Below are positions 17,688 through 26,571 of a stretch of 64,000 bases of DNA, piece by piece. Position numbers and translations under genes: made by a program. Within the stretch, counting starts at the first letter, position 1. Each line of letters opens with the position of its first letter. Below the pieces are notes generated by a model. That model saw nothing but the letters and a program-made list of their open reading frames with translations, had not been told where the DNA came from and ran no database searches. The DNA comes from Cytobacillus horneckiae (GTDB lineage: Bacteria > Bacillota > Bacilli > Bacillales > Cytobacillaceae), in assembly GCF_002835735.1 (NCBI RefSeq), contig NZ_PISD01000013.1:1-64000 (forward strand), in the 5' to 3' direction.

Positions 17688-18281
17688 TTAGGATCTTTTT
17701 TCATTCAATAATCTTTCAATTTTTTTCGAATAATTTTTAACAGAAGAATAAAAATTAGCTTTTAATAGTTCTGTAATTTCAGAAATTAATTGCTTGTTTA
17801 TATTTTGTTCATTTAAGCGTTCGTCAACAATTCTATATAATACTTCAGAAGCTTCTTGTACAATTGTTTCATCTTCATTTTTAGCTAATTTTTTGATTTG
17901 TAACAGCAACCAATTGGAATCACTTTTGAAATTAATAAAATGTTCGAGAGCAAAACATATTTCTCTTACATTATCTCCAGAAAAAACAGCCTCGCCTTCT
18001 TTGTAAGTAAATGTTGTTTTATCCTCCGGGAATAATGTATTTGCTGAATAAGGTTGCTCTGGATTACGATAGAGTCTTGAGATGAAATCATCAAATGATT
18101 CAGCTATCTTCTCTTCAAGTTCTAACTCAACATCATAATAGAATATAGAAGGGTCTTTTTTATTTCGTTCAAAGATCCATAATGTTCTTTTGCACTCTTT
18201 TTGTCTTTTTAGGTGAAGGGAATTTAGAGAGTTGAATGTTAAACCAAAATCAATTTTTGAATTTGTTTTTTTCCTATGCAA
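17688..18281 (-). CDS. hypothetical protein, SMI1/KNR4-like fragment
   Basis: This 197-residue frame opens with a TTG and no ribosome-binding site, directly at a copy of the interspersed repeat, so its 5' end is probably lost. The segment VELELEEKIAESFDDFISRL is typical of the last strand and helix of SMI1/KNR4 (SUKH) domains. A helical tail follows (EASEVLYRIVDERLNEQNIN, then LISEITELLKANFY). SUKH proteins often act as immunity proteins for polymorphic toxins. Whether the remaining protein is made is doubtful; I give the fold only as a possibility. Confidence 0.45.
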   Translation of the reverse strand: MHRKKTNSKIDFGLTFNSLNSLHLKRQKECKRTLWIFERNKKDPSIFYYDVELELEEKIAESFDDFISRLYRNPEQPYSANTLFPEDKTTFTYKEGEAVFSGDNVREICFALEHFINFKSDSNWLLLQIKKLAKNEDETIVQEASEVLYRIVDERLNEQNINKQLISEITELLKANFYSSVKNYSKKIERLLNEKRS

Positions 18282-18282
18282 C

Positions 18283-18306
18283 TAAAGTGGAAGTTTAGTT
18301 GAACAA
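18283..18306. repeat. mini copy of the interspersed repeat
   Basis: CAACTAAAGTGGAAGTTTAG then TTGAAC: the two arms face each other with only a few bases between. It abuts the 5' end of the truncated frame on the minus strand. Confidence 0.55.
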
Positions 18307-18509
18307 GAAACAAGGGTTTTTAGGTATTTTGTCTAATTGGTATTACTAACATTAAAATGGGGTCGACATTTTATGGTAATTAAAAAAACAAAACATTAAG
18401 CATCGGTCCTTTCATATGCCGATTTTTTCTCTTTACTAGCTAAAAGTATCTTCTCTGATTAAAATAGAAATAATATGAATACATTCAAAAAATTTCGAGG
18501 TGATTTAAG

Positions 18510-18983
18510 TTGAAACAATGGATAAAGGAAATTGAAATTGATGCTCCTATTGATTACGTATGGAACTTTTTAGATGGATCACTGGAGAATATGCAAAGGA
18601 TTATGCCGGAGGTTCTGGAAAACAAACCAGTCAAAGTAACTGAAGAAGTGGTTGGAAGTGTATACCGTCAAAGATATAAAGAAGGTAAAAGAATTGAAGA
18701 ATATGATGTCGAAACGCTAGAATACCTCAATACTCCTGACCAAAAGAACCTTAAAGTTGGTTTCACATTAGCTAAGATGTTCGAAATTACCGCAAAGTAT
18801 GAATTAAGTAAAATCAACGATAAGAAAACACAGTTTACATACACTTGCACAAATCGGCCATTAAGAGCGTTCCTCAAACTTTTTTTATTTTTTGCAGGTG
18901 ATAAAGTCGTCATAAAATTTTGTGAAAAAGTGAAAAAAGAGGCTGAAGCCGATTACCAAAAATCCACTATGCTGGTAAAATAG
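18510..18983 (+). CDS. SRPBCC-family (polyketide cyclase/START-like) protein
   Basis: This 157-residue SRPBCC protein has the opening KEIEIDAPIDYVWNFL, where the family strand is followed by the first helix, then a run of strands and a long C-terminal helix (KFCEKVKKEAEADYQKS). These proteins form a cavity that binds a small hydrophobic ligand; the ligand is unknown. The start is a TTG with GAGGTG seven bases upstream. It is monocistronic, with no partner gene. A hydrophobic patch (LKLFLFFAG) near residue 130 may touch a membrane or ligand. Confidence 0.82.
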   Translation: MKQWIKEIEIDAPIDYVWNFLDGSLENMQRIMPEVLENKPVKVTEEVVGSVYRQRYKEGKRIEEYDVETLEYLNTPDQKNLKVGFTLAKMFEITAKYELSKINDKKTQFTYTCTNRPLRAFLKLFLFFAGDKVVIKFCEKVKKEAEADYQKSTMLVK

Positions 18984-19274
18984 CTTCTAAAACAAAGTTA
19001 TCGCAGCCATCCCTCAATTTTGTGAGGCTCGAATTTAAGAGTTTGAGTGGAAGACTATTTTAAGACGTTTCTTTGAGACAGAAAAAACCACCCATTTTTG
19101 ATAATGAAAACGCAGAAATGGAAAATGGGTACTATTTTCAGATTAATTATTATATAAATGGCTTTTGGCACAAAATGATTGACCGATTAAGAAATATCTC
19201 GATTAATATCTACTATTTTCTTTTTGTAATTAAAAGATTGTGAAGAAATGGAACTAAATAAAAAGTATTTTTAT
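18984..19274. other. intergenic region with one hairpin
   Basis: There is no gene. ACCCATTTTT at about 19091 pairs with AAATGGGT at about 19122 and may be a terminator for the SRPBCC gene. Confidence 0.4.
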
Positions 19275-19334
19275 GGTTGCTGCACAATAATGGTAGCAAC
19301 TTTTTTATGGGACAAACGCGGCGGGTTAGTTGGA
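19275..19334 (+). repeat. interspersed repeat, inner stem GGTTGCT/GGTAGCAAC
   Basis: GGTTGCTGCACAATAATGG then TAGCAAC forms a terminator-type hairpin followed by TTTTTTATGG. The family tail GACAAACGCGGCGGGTTAGT then TGG follows. Plus orientation. Confidence 0.75.
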
Positions 19335-19406
19335 TATATTATTTATTTGTTGAAATAGATAATACTAGATAAGTTCTTTAATTATTTTTATTGTGGAGGG
19401 GTTTTA

Positions 19407-19891
19407 TTGGAAACGCTGTTTAGATATAACTGGGCGGTAAGAGAAGATTGGTATCGTTGGTGTGAAGATTTAAGTGAAGAAGAACTATTACAAAACCGAA
19501 CAGGTGGAATGGGAAGTATTTTACATACTTTTTTCATATTGTTGATGTAGAGTGGAGTTGGATACGTCTCTTACAGGGTAAAACCGACTTTCAGGAGAGC
19601 TTCGATAATTATAAAAGCTTGAACAAGATTCGGAAATTGGATAAAGATTTTCATTTAGAAGTCGAGAACTTTGTGAACAACTGGAATGCTAGTATGGAAA
19701 ACAATTTATTTTACGATACCCTGCCAGATGGAAGTGTTGTAACTGATACTTGGGGTGAAGTGGTGCGACATGCTATCGCTCATGAAATTCACCATATAGG
19801 ACAATTATCGATTTGGGCAAGAGAATTGGGAAGAAAACCTGTCTCTGCAAACCTTATCGGACGTTGTCTTTCCTCTAAATCAAAAAAGTAA
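19407..19891 (+). pseudogene. DinB-family protein, one-base frameshift
   Basis: Frame 1 runs from a TTG at 19407 (GGAGGGG upstream): METLFRYNWAVREDWYRWC, through GGMGSILHT. In the six-T run at 19531-19536 one T is missing, so the expected HTFFHIVDVEWSWIRLL is split between two frames. The second frame continues to 19891 with HAIAHEIHHIGQL, which holds the family metal-ligand histidines. With seven Ts the protein would be about 161 residues, a normal DinB size. DinB proteins are four-helix metal-binding proteins, some of them thiol S-transferases. The single-base homopolymer fault could be a sequencing error. Confidence 0.85.
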
Positions 19892-19925
19892 TTCAAATTA
19901 ATTAGGTTTCTTTCTGAAGTGAAAA

Positions 19926-20007
19926 TGATTAAACACCTGGGGGCGTTTCTTGATAAAGAAGGTTCGCTTTTTCTTATGTCTCAAACGGGGCAGGTTAGTT
20001 GAACAAA
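19926..20007 (+). repeat. interspersed repeat, near-consensus copy
   Basis: GGGGGCGTTTCTTGATAAAG, then AAGGTTCGCTTTTTC, then TTATGTCTCAAACGGGGCAG and GTTAGTTGAACAAAG: left arm, inner hairpin, T tract, conserved tail and right arm are all visible. Plus orientation, downstream of the DinB relic. Confidence 0.85.
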
Positions 20008-20332
20008 GCATGGGTTACCGACATAAGTTCTGATATTGTGAGATAATCAAAAGATATTAAGACTTTATGGTGTTTCTTATTCAATTGCTGTCTTGTCTGC
20101 TTTTACCATTAATTTATTATTTGCAGAGCTTGTTATAAGAAAGTCAAAAATTTAATATTTATCATTTAAACAATTATTCGGAGCTCTTGGGCTTTTGTGT
20201 TCCTGTTGTTCTTTTATGTAAGATAAAAAACGAAAGTCGCAAACAGTGCTCAAATGATTTTACGATATTTTTCATTGCCATAGTGTTTTCGGATATTTCT
20301 TTAAGTAGTTACAATTGCTCATTTAAATAGAA
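20008..20332. other. intergenic region with a small hydrophobic relic
   Basis: No complete gene is seen. A frame at about 20047-20155 without a start codon reads LRLYGVSYSIAVLSAFTINL, then LFAELVIRKSKI. This looks like the end of a lost membrane protein. Confidence 0.35.
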
Positions 20333-20374
20333 AAAGAGTAAAGAATAATTGTTCATCTTTACTCTTTCTTTATT
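20333..20374. terminator. bidirectional terminator after the nuclease gene
   Basis: AAAGAGTAAAGA pairs with TCTTTACTCTTT, with T or A tracts on both sides. It mainly serves the minus-strand nuclease gene, whose stop is at 20376. Confidence 0.88.
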
Positions 20375-20375
20375 T

Positions 20376-21515
20376 TTAGTTCCAAATGGCCTCAACCCAC
20401 TCGGGGTGATCAATAAATGGATTTCGATTATGCTGATAATCGTTGTAAATGCTTTCATTTCTTTGTCTCTCAAAGTTATCTACTGGATCTTGATGATGCC
20501 ATTGTATAAGGGTCGAAAGCTTGCCGTGATATGGAGTTGTGCCATTATTCACAACGTTATTTACCTCTAAATCTAGTTCACCACGATCTCCTTCATAACG
20601 AACATCCATATAAAAGATCATTCGAGCTACATCGCCTTTGACTTCATCATGGGGTTCCCATGAATCGTTATCCGTAAATGTATCAGGAGCCTCACCTTGA
20701 GGGGATCCTCCATTATCAAAATCTTTATTTCCACGTGAGCTATTTACCGAAACATCTGTCGGTCGAAGATGATGTAAATCAGTTCCAGGTCCCATTGCAG
20801 TTCCGAAATTACCATGGGATTTTGCCCATACATGTTCTCTATTCCAATTATCTACACCTGAACCGTTTGATGATTTACTTTGTGATCTACCCGTATAAAG
20901 TAAAATAACGTTATTTGAGTTATTAGGATCTGCATCTGTTTGTTTCAAGGCCTCCCAAACGCTACTATAAGAAATTTCAGTATGATCATCAATAATATTA
21001 TGCAAAGCTGCTTTTAATTCCTCACCTGATTTCCCAATGGCTGGATCATAATACGATCCTGTATAGCCACCTTCGTCACTGCCATCACCTGTTTCACCAT
21101 CTGATGAGAGAAGAATCATTTCAGTCGTGTTTTTTAAGCCGGGATGTGAATAATAGGCTGTTAGATTTCCAGTTACCTTAATTTTTTCACCCTTTAACTC
21201 AGGGTTGCTTTTTAGACCAAATTGTGAGCGAAACTGGGACGGAAGCTGAACATAAAGCATATTTGAAGTGTTTGTTTCCATACTTGAATCTGCAATAGCC
21301 AAAGAATAATCATCTGGATAATTATTTGTAATGACAGATGTTGATGAGACCGGTTTACCAACTATATAACCTTCAACAGTTTTAATTGAATTATTTTGCT
21401 GTTGAATAGCCTGTGATACCGGTAACGATATAGATAATGCCTTCGAAGAATCAAATGAAAATAATAAAACAAAAGCTAGTAAGGCCAAGCTTGATAATTT
21501 CATAAATTTTCCCAT
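20376..21515 (-). CDS. secreted endonuclease I family nuclease with OB-fold
   Basis: This 379-residue exported nuclease has a signal peptide (SLALLAFVLLFSF, cut after SSKA), an N-terminal OB-fold of the DUF6359 type (VEGYIVGKPVSS through VTGNLTAYYSHPGLKN), a short Gly/Asp linker, and the endonuclease I domain. The active site reads NREHVWAKSHG with the catalytic histidine, followed by GTDLHHLRPTD and the metal-binding NSSRGNKDFD. It should degrade extracellular RNA and DNA, much like B. subtilis YurI-type nucleases. GAGGAGG is six bases before the ATG. It is monocistronic with a terminator at its end. Confidence 0.93.
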   Translation of the reverse strand: MGKFMKLSSLALLAFVLLFSFDSSKALSISLPVSQAIQQQNNSIKTVEGYIVGKPVSSTSVITNNYPDDYSLAIADSSMETNTSNMLYVQLPSQFRSQFGLKSNPELKGEKIKVTGNLTAYYSHPGLKNTTEMILLSSDGETGDGSDEGGYTGSYYDPAIGKSGEELKAALHNIIDDHTEISYSSVWEALKQTDADPNNSNNVILLYTGRSQSKSSNGSGVDNWNREHVWAKSHGNFGTAMGPGTDLHHLRPTDVSVNSSRGNKDFDNGGSPQGEAPDTFTDNDSWEPHDEVKGDVARMIFYMDVRYEGDRGELDLEVNNVVNNGTTPYHGKLSTLIQWHHQDPVDNFERQRNESIYNDYQHNRNPFIDHPEWVEAIWN

Positions 21516-21587
21516 GTGAATCCTCCTCTAATATTTGGTTTTTATTAATATAACTGTAACACCTTTCTGTTATAATATTTTTAATAA

Positions 21588-21746
<159 letters not shown>

Positions 21747-21762
21747 TGAAAGGTGGATAACT

Positions 21763-22380
21763 ATGTATATCCCAAAATATTTTAAAATTGATGATGAAGA
21801 AGTGATATATGATTTTATCGAAAAAAATGGATTTGCAACGGTTTTTTCTCAACATAATGGTGAACCATATGCTACACACCTTCCATTAATGTTAAATGAA
21901 TCTAAAAATGCTCTATTTGGTCATTTTGCACGTCCGAATGAACAATGGAAATATATGGATGACCAGCAGATACTTGCGGTTTTTCAAGGTCCTCACTGTT
22001 ATATTTCTCCAACTTGGTACGAAACTACTAAAGCAGTACCTACTTGGAATTATGTATCTATTCATATATATGGAAAGATGGAAATTGTCGAAGATAAAAA
22101 GGTAATATACAATTCTTTAGATGATTTGGTAAATAAATACGAATCCATTGATAGCATATACAATTTAGATAACGTTGAATCTAGTTTTATAGAGGGAATG
22201 AGTAAAGGAATTGTAGCTTTCAAACTAAAAATCACAAAAATTGAAGCAAAAGCTAAATTAAGTCAAAATCATCCGGTTGAACGACAAAAATTAATTATCA
22301 AGCATCTAGAAGATACTCATCAACAAGACAATATACAAATTGCATCGCTTATGAAGAGAAATCTTACAGCGTTTAAATAG
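21763..22380 (+). CDS. paiB: FMN-binding negative regulator PaiB
   Basis: This 205-residue protein has the FMN-binding split-barrel fold of PaiB: opening MYIPKYFKIDD, core HLPLMLN, and the family signature SPTWYETTKAVPTWNYVSIH then IYGKME. B. subtilis PaiB takes part in repression of degradative-enzyme and sporulation genes and is normally encoded next to paiA, a spermidine/spermine acetyltransferase. No paiA is present here, so this is a stand-alone copy. AAAGGTGG precedes the ATG. A repeat-type terminator follows. Confidence 0.9.
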   Translation: MYIPKYFKIDDEEVIYDFIEKNGFATVFSQHNGEPYATHLPLMLNESKNALFGHFARPNEQWKYMDDQQILAVFQGPHCYISPTWYETTKAVPTWNYVSIHIYGKMEIVEDKKVIYNSLDDLVNKYESIDSIYNLDNVESSFIEGMSKGIVAFKLKITKIEAKAKLSQNHPVERQKLIIKHLEDTHQQDNIQIASLMKRNLTAFK

Positions 22381-22390
22381 AAACTCTATT

Positions 22391-22462
22391 GAACTATATG
22401 GACTTCTTTAAATAAAGGGAAGTCTTTTTGTTATGTTGCTATAGGGCAGTATCCTAAATAAG
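22391..22462 (+). repeat. interspersed repeat acting as paiB terminator
   Basis: GGACTTCTTTAAATAAAGG then GAAGTCTTTTTG forms the inner hairpin. TTATGTTGCTATAGGGCAGT follows as a worn tail. Plus orientation. Confidence 0.65.
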
Positions 22463-22602
22463 GAATAAATTGAAACAATTACTTCTGTATGCCGTAAAAA
22501 AAATTAAGAAAAAGTAATTTTCATATACTATAAATGAGGCAGATAAGTGAAACATTTTTTGATGTTAAGTCGTACATTTTAGATGAGTATAAATAGAAGG
22601 AG

Positions 22603-22809
22603 ATGAAATGTATTTTTAAAAGTGTATTAGGTATCTTAATTATCTTATTCATACTAGGAATATGCTTTTTAATGATGTACTGGGGGTTAAACCAAATCTA
22701 TAAGTATGCAATAAAGTCAAAACAATATAATGACGCAGAGTTAGCAAAGGAATTATACTCCTTAAAGGAACGAGTAGAATTGCTAGAAAGAAAACTTGAA
22801 AAAAAGTAA
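22603..22809 (+). CDS. small single-pass membrane protein with coiled coil
   Basis: This protein of about 68 residues has one strong membrane helix (LGILIILFILGICFLMMYWG) followed by a charged, heptad-like helix (AKELYSLKERVELLERKLEK). No family is recognised. The start is doubtful: AGAAGGAG ends directly at the ATG at 22603, which leaves no spacing. The next ATG at 22608 is out of frame, and an ATT at 22612 would have ideal spacing. It may be a regulator of a membrane complex or a YneF-like small protein; function is unknown. A terminator follows at 22854. Confidence 0.6.
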   Translation: MKCIFKSVLGILIILFILGICFLMMYWGLNQIYKYAIKSKQYNDAELAKELYSLKERVELLERKLEKK

Positions 22810-22853
22810 TAGGAAAATTTTTTTCTTTTTCCTCGGTCATCGACAACCAATCA

Positions 22854-22876
22854 GGCTGGCATATTGCCAGCCTTTT
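22854..22876 (+). terminator. terminator after the small membrane protein gene
   Basis: GGCTGGC and GCCAGCC are followed by TTTTG. Confidence 0.8.
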
Positions 22877-22985
22877 GTAATGGACTAATTTGGGGCGGCA
22901 TTTCTGAAATAACTGAAAATGTTATAGAGTTTGTGAAAAAGAGTACTTAAGCTATTGGGGGCTAACGTTAATTAAATCTCAAATA
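22873..22985. repeat. long repeat shared with 10908-11008
   Basis: It shares GGACTAA.TTGGGG, AAAATGTTATAGAGTTTGTG and AAAAAG.GTACTTAA with the first copy, then CTTAAGCTATTGGGGGCTAA. The inner hairpin of the interspersed family is missing here too. Same orientation as the first copy. Confidence 0.7.
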
Positions 22986-23394
22986 AGGATCTAGTATAGG
23001 GAAATAATTATGAATTTCTCAAAGGCATGGCAATTAAATAGATCCGATAAACAGATTCAAGGCTACTCTGGCTAAACATTAAAAGCATAGGATATTCAGT
23101 TATCATTACTCATTCGTTGTTTTGGAGATATCTGTAAAATAAAGGGATTTCTACCGAGCTGCTAAAAATATATTTAGCGATAGTTGCACAATGATACGGA
23201 TGTAGCATTATTTGTTCCTGAGTGACTCCCACTTCGAATAAGTATTTCTTAAATGTGGTATGTCATTAATAGAGTCTCAAAGCAAGCTGGGATTAACAAG
23301 AGTATTTATCCTGACCAGATTTAGTATCAAATCAAAAGTGGGTGCATACATTACTTCACACTAGAAAAAATTCAAGAATTAAATAGAAATTTGT
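22986..23394. other. decayed mobile-element DNA
   Basis: No intact gene. Short frames look like recombinase debris. For example the frame at about 23256-23328 reads WYVINRVSKQAGINKSIYP, which resembles the region before the catalytic box of a tyrosine recombinase, and then stops. Nothing longer can be followed. Confidence 0.35.
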
Positions 23395-23645
23395 ATCGAT
23401 TGAAGATCCTGTCCCAGAAGACCATTTACTCCGAAAAATCATAAATATTCTTGAAAATGTACTTCCTTAACAGATAAAGGCCGCCCTTCCTTATGGAATT
23501 CGTTCAGAAAGGCAACTTGAAAAAAAGAAATCAAAATGAACATTGCTTGTCGTTGGTTTCTTGGACTACGCTTACAAGAACTCGATCCATATCACTCGAC
23601 CATTAGCTGAAATCGTCGTCGAAGTAATAATGTTATGTAAAAAGC
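23395..23645 (+). pseudogene. IS1182-family transposase fragment
   Basis: Pieces of the N-terminal region can be read in shifting frames: DPVPEDHLLRKIINILEN, then YGIRSERQLEK, then NIACRWFLGLRLQELDPYHS and TISWNRRR. These are the standard landmarks of IS1182 transposases (PEDHLLR, YGIRSERQL, RWFLGL, HSTIS.NR). At least two frameshifts and an internal deletion are present, and the DDE part is absent. The next 430 bases up to the PadR gene contain no gene. Confidence 0.75.
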
Positions 23646-24074
23646 TTATACAGAATAAACCAAAGGGTATCTCCACAAGCTGAGAACACATTAACTGTTC
23701 TTGATCTCATTTTGTCTTTTGGTGAGGTTTACTGTGTTCGTACTTAATCAATTCAACTGGTGGATATTCTTTAGGAAGATTCTTCATTGTTTGACGATAT
23801 GGTTCGACCGCAAAGGGTCAGTTCCAAAAATTTATCCATTACTAGTGGAGGAATTAGTGTGAATATTTCCCTAAACCTTTTTACTATTTATTTCCTATAA
23901 ACGAAATAGCTACCGTATCAAATTGTGAGGGCTGTGGCATAACCGTTAATATGGGTATTGAACTATTTTTAAGAAAAACAGTTGACATTTCTTCTACTTA
24001 GTAATACGATGTACTTGTAATAAGCAATACTTAATAGCGTGATTTCCCAAAAGCTATTCAGTAAAAATTTCTTT

Positions 24075-24092
24075 CAGTACTATGTTATACTG
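24075..24092. promoter_or_regulatory. palindrome upstream of the PadR/ABC operon
   Basis: CAGTA, eight bases, TACTG, just upstream of the ribosome-binding site region (GAGGAGGC at about 24113). It is a plausible PadR autoregulatory operator. Confidence 0.45.
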
Positions 24093-24127
24093 AATACAAG
24101 TCAGACATAATAGAGGAGGCTCTACAC

Positions 24128-24448
24128 ATGGAAAATTTAACTGAGATGCTGAAGGGGTCGCTGGAAGGCTGTGTGCTGGAAATCATCAGCCGCCATGAAA
24201 CCTATGGCTACGAGATTACTCGCCGCCTGAACGAGCTTGGATTTACCGAAGTCGTGGAAGGGACTGTCTACACCATCCTCGTGCGATTAGAAAAGAAAAA
24301 ACTAGTGAGTATAGAAAAGAAACCGTCAGATATGGGGCCCCCCCGCAAATTTTACTCACTTAATGAGGCTGGTCGTCAGGAACTTGAATTATTTTGGGAA
24401 AAATGGGATTTTTTATCAAAAAAAATCAACGTCTTGAAGTCAACCTAG
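24128..24448 (+). CDS. PadR-family transcriptional regulator
   Basis: This 106-residue PadR winged-helix protein has the N-terminal layout LKGSLEGCVLEIISRHETYG then YEITRRLNELGF, then VEGTVYTILVRLEKKKLV and PPRKFYSLNEAG. PadR proteins repress drug-efflux or stress operons and release DNA on binding a ligand. The rest of the operon is a DUF1048 protein and a two-gene ABC exporter, a recurring PadR-linked set. GGAGGCTC precedes the ATG. It is the first gene of an island whose later genes have much higher GC than the surroundings. Confidence 0.9.
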   Translation: MENLTEMLKGSLEGCVLEIISRHETYGYEITRRLNELGFTEVVEGTVYTILVRLEKKKLVSIEKKPSDMGPPRKFYSLNEAGRQELELFWEKWDFLSKKINVLKST

Positions 24449-24507
24449 TTTCATAAGATATTTTTGGAGTGTCTTATTCAGCTTTATAAAAAAGGAGGAA
24501 AAATACC

Positions 24508-24849
24508 ATGATGGAAATGTTCAAAAAAATGATTGGTGATAAAAAAGAGTATAAGATGATGATGGCACGGGTTGAAGCCTTGCCAGAGGACTACCAGTTT
24601 GTATTTAAGAAAATCCAAAACTATATGTGGAATTTCTCTGCGGGCAACGGAATGGATATGCTGCACATGCAGTATGAATTAATCGAGTTGTTCGAAGCCG
24701 GTGCGGCGGAAGGCAGACAAGTGCTGGAAATCACAGGGGAGGACGTGGCGTCCTTTGCCGATGAACTAGTGGCAAACGCTAAAACCTATGTTGCCAAGTA
24801 TCGTGAAGATTTGAATCAGAGTATTATGAAGCGGTTTGAAAAAAAATAA
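24508..24849 (+). CDS. DUF1048 protein
   Basis: This 113-residue helical protein is of the DUF1048 family: KKMIGDKKEYKMMMARVEAL, then PEDYQFVFKKIQNYMW and LIELFEAGAAEGRQVLEITG then EDVASF. Biochemical function is unknown, but the family is nearly always encoded beside PadR regulators and ABC exporters, as here. AAAGGAGG precedes the ATG pair. The 210 bases between this gene and the ABC ATPase contain no convincing gene, only a GC-rich stretch after 24985. Confidence 0.88.
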   Translation: MMEMFKKMIGDKKEYKMMMARVEALPEDYQFVFKKIQNYMWNFSAGNGMDMLHMQYELIELFEAGAAEGRQVLEITGEDVASFADELVANAKTYVAKYREDLNQSIMKRFEKK

Positions 24850-25059
24850 ATTCAATAGAAAATACAGACTGAATAGCTGGTTATAAAAATGAATTGTCAC
24901 CTTGGTTATTCAGTTATATTTTTAACTACGTACTAAGTTATACAGGTTATCAGTCACACTTAATAGAGGGTATAGACAATCTAGCTCCCAGGGCGCTCGA
25001 CCGGATAATGACGGATCTCGCAAGCGGCCTTGCTGAGCATTTTATAAGGAGGAAAAAGT

Positions 25060-25821
25060 ATGAGCAATGTAGCGATTTCTGTAAAAGGGTTAAAAAAATC
25101 GTTTAAAGACAAGGAAGTCTTAAAGGGGGTGGATTTTGAGGTGCGTCGTGGTGAAATTTTTGCGCTGCTGGGCTCAAATGGAGCGGGCAAGACGACGACG
25201 GTCAACATCCTCTCGACACTGATGAAGCCCGATGGCGGCGAAGTAGGTATTTGCGGATTTGACGTCCATCGTCAACCAGATCATGTTCGCCAGAGCATCA
25301 GCCTGACAGGGCAGTTTGCTGCTTTAGACGGCATGCTAACCGGGCGGGAAAACCTGATGATGATTGCCAAGTTGCGGGGAGTTACCAATCCCGCTCAAGT
25401 CGCCGACCATTTGCTTGCAAAATTCAGCCTGACCGATGCGGCCAACCGCCGAGCGGATCAGTATTCTGGCGGGATGAAGCGCCGGCTTGACATCGCCATG
25501 AGCCTGATTGGGACGCCAGCAGTTATTTTCCTCGACGAACCGACGACAGGGCTTGACCCTGAAGCGCGAATTGAAGTCTGGGATACGGTCAAGGAGCTTG
25601 CCGGCGGCGGCACGACCATCTTGCTGACGACCCAGTACCTGGAGGAAGCTGAACAACTGGCGGACCGCATTGCCATCTTGCATGGCGGAAAAATTATCAC
25701 GACTGGTACCCTTACCGAACTCAAAGCGATGTTCCCGCCAGCGAAGGTGGAGTACATCGAGAAGCAGCCGACATTGGAGGAAATTTTCCTCGCGATTATC
25801 GGCAAAAAGGAGGAGATGTAA
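25060..25821 (+). CDS. ABC exporter ATP-binding protein, DrrA-like
   Basis: This 253-residue ABC ATPase has Walker A GSNGAGKTT (38-46), the signature YSGGMKRRLDIAM (135-147), Walker B VIFLDEPTTGLD (155-166) and an H-loop replaced by TTQYLEEAEQLADRIA, as usual in the daunorubicin-resistance DrrA branch. It couples ATP hydrolysis to export by the permease encoded next. AAGGAGG precedes the ATG. The base composition is near 55% GC, well above the mid-30s of neighbouring genes, so the pair was probably acquired by transfer. Confidence 0.93.
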   Translation: MSNVAISVKGLKKSFKDKEVLKGVDFEVRRGEIFALLGSNGAGKTTTVNILSTLMKPDGGEVGICGFDVHRQPDHVRQSISLTGQFAALDGMLTGRENLMMIAKLRGVTNPAQVADHLLAKFSLTDAANRRADQYSGGMKRRLDIAMSLIGTPAVIFLDEPTTGLDPEARIEVWDTVKELAGGGTTILLTTQYLEEAEQLADRIAILHGGKIITTGTLTELKAMFPPAKVEYIEKQPTLEEIFLAIIGKKEEM

Positions 25822-26571
25822 ATGAAAAGTAAAACAGGAGTATTACTGGGACGTTTAATGCGCAACATCATGCGCAGCCCGGATACGATTATCACGGTGG
25901 CGATTACGCCAATTATGATGATGCTGTTGTTTGTCTACGTATTTGGCGGAGCTATAGAGACAGGAACGGACAACTACGTCAATTATTTATTGCCGGGAAT
26001 ATTGCTTATGGCAATCGCATCAGGCGTAGCTTACACTTCATTGCGACTGTTTACGGATGTAAAGAGCGGGCTGATGGCACGTTTCATTACCATGCCCATC
26101 AAGCGCTCGTCGGTATTATGGGCTCACGTGTTGACCTCGCTTGTTTCCAATGCACTTACTGTCGTGGTGGTTATCCTTGTCGCCCTCTTGATGGGCTTCC
26201 GTTCCAGCGCTGATATCCTGGATTGGCTCGCGGTAGCTGGGATACTCGGGCTGTTTACGCTGGCACTGACATGGCTAGCGGTCATTCCCGGATTGACAGC
26301 GAAGTCTATGGAAGGGGCGACAGCCTACTCGTACCCGCTGATATTCCTGCCGTTTATTAGTTCGGCCTTTGTCCCCACCGAAACCATGCCTAAAATTGTC
26401 CGTGCGTTCGCTGAGAACCAGCCCGTGACTTCAATCGTGAATACGATTCGTGCCCTCTTGTATGAAGGGTCTGTAGGCAACGGTATCTGGATTGCGGTTG
26501 CCTGGTGTGTCGGCATCATGGTCATCGCTTACTTCTTCGCCAGTAAACAATTTAAACGCCAATTAGGGTAA
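25822..26571 (+). CDS. ABC-2 type exporter permease, DrrB-like
   Basis: This 249-residue ABC-2 permease has about six membrane helices: an early helix with TPIMMMLLFVYVFGGAIETG, the family segment YVNYLLPGILLMAIASGVAY, and the end FASKQFKRQLG typical of DrrB proteins. Its ATG follows the stop of the ATPase gene with no gap (TAAATG) and uses AGGAGATG inside that gene, so translation is coupled. It should export a hydrophobic drug or lipid. It is GC-rich like the ATPase. Confidence 0.92.
   Translation: MKSKTGVLLGRLMRNIMRSPDTIITVAITPIMMMLLFVYVFGGAIETGTDNYVNYLLPGILLMAIASGVAYTSLRLFTDVKSGLMARFITMPIKRSSVLWAHVLTSLVSNALTVVVVILVALLMGFRSSADILDWLAVAGILGLFTLALTWLAVIPGLTAKSMEGATAYSYPLIFLPFISSAFVPTETMPKIVRAFAENQPVTSIVNTIRALLYEGSVGNGIWIAVAWCVGIMVIAYFFASKQFKRQLG

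Noticed and set aside
20349-20908. Plus-strand frames over the secreted nuclease gene
   Set aside because: They are shadows of the minus-strand endonuclease, which has clear active-site motifs.
24894-25106. 70-codon frame between DUF1048 and the ABC ATPase
   Set aside because: It overlaps the true ATPase start, begins with a TTG without a ribosome-binding site and matches no family.
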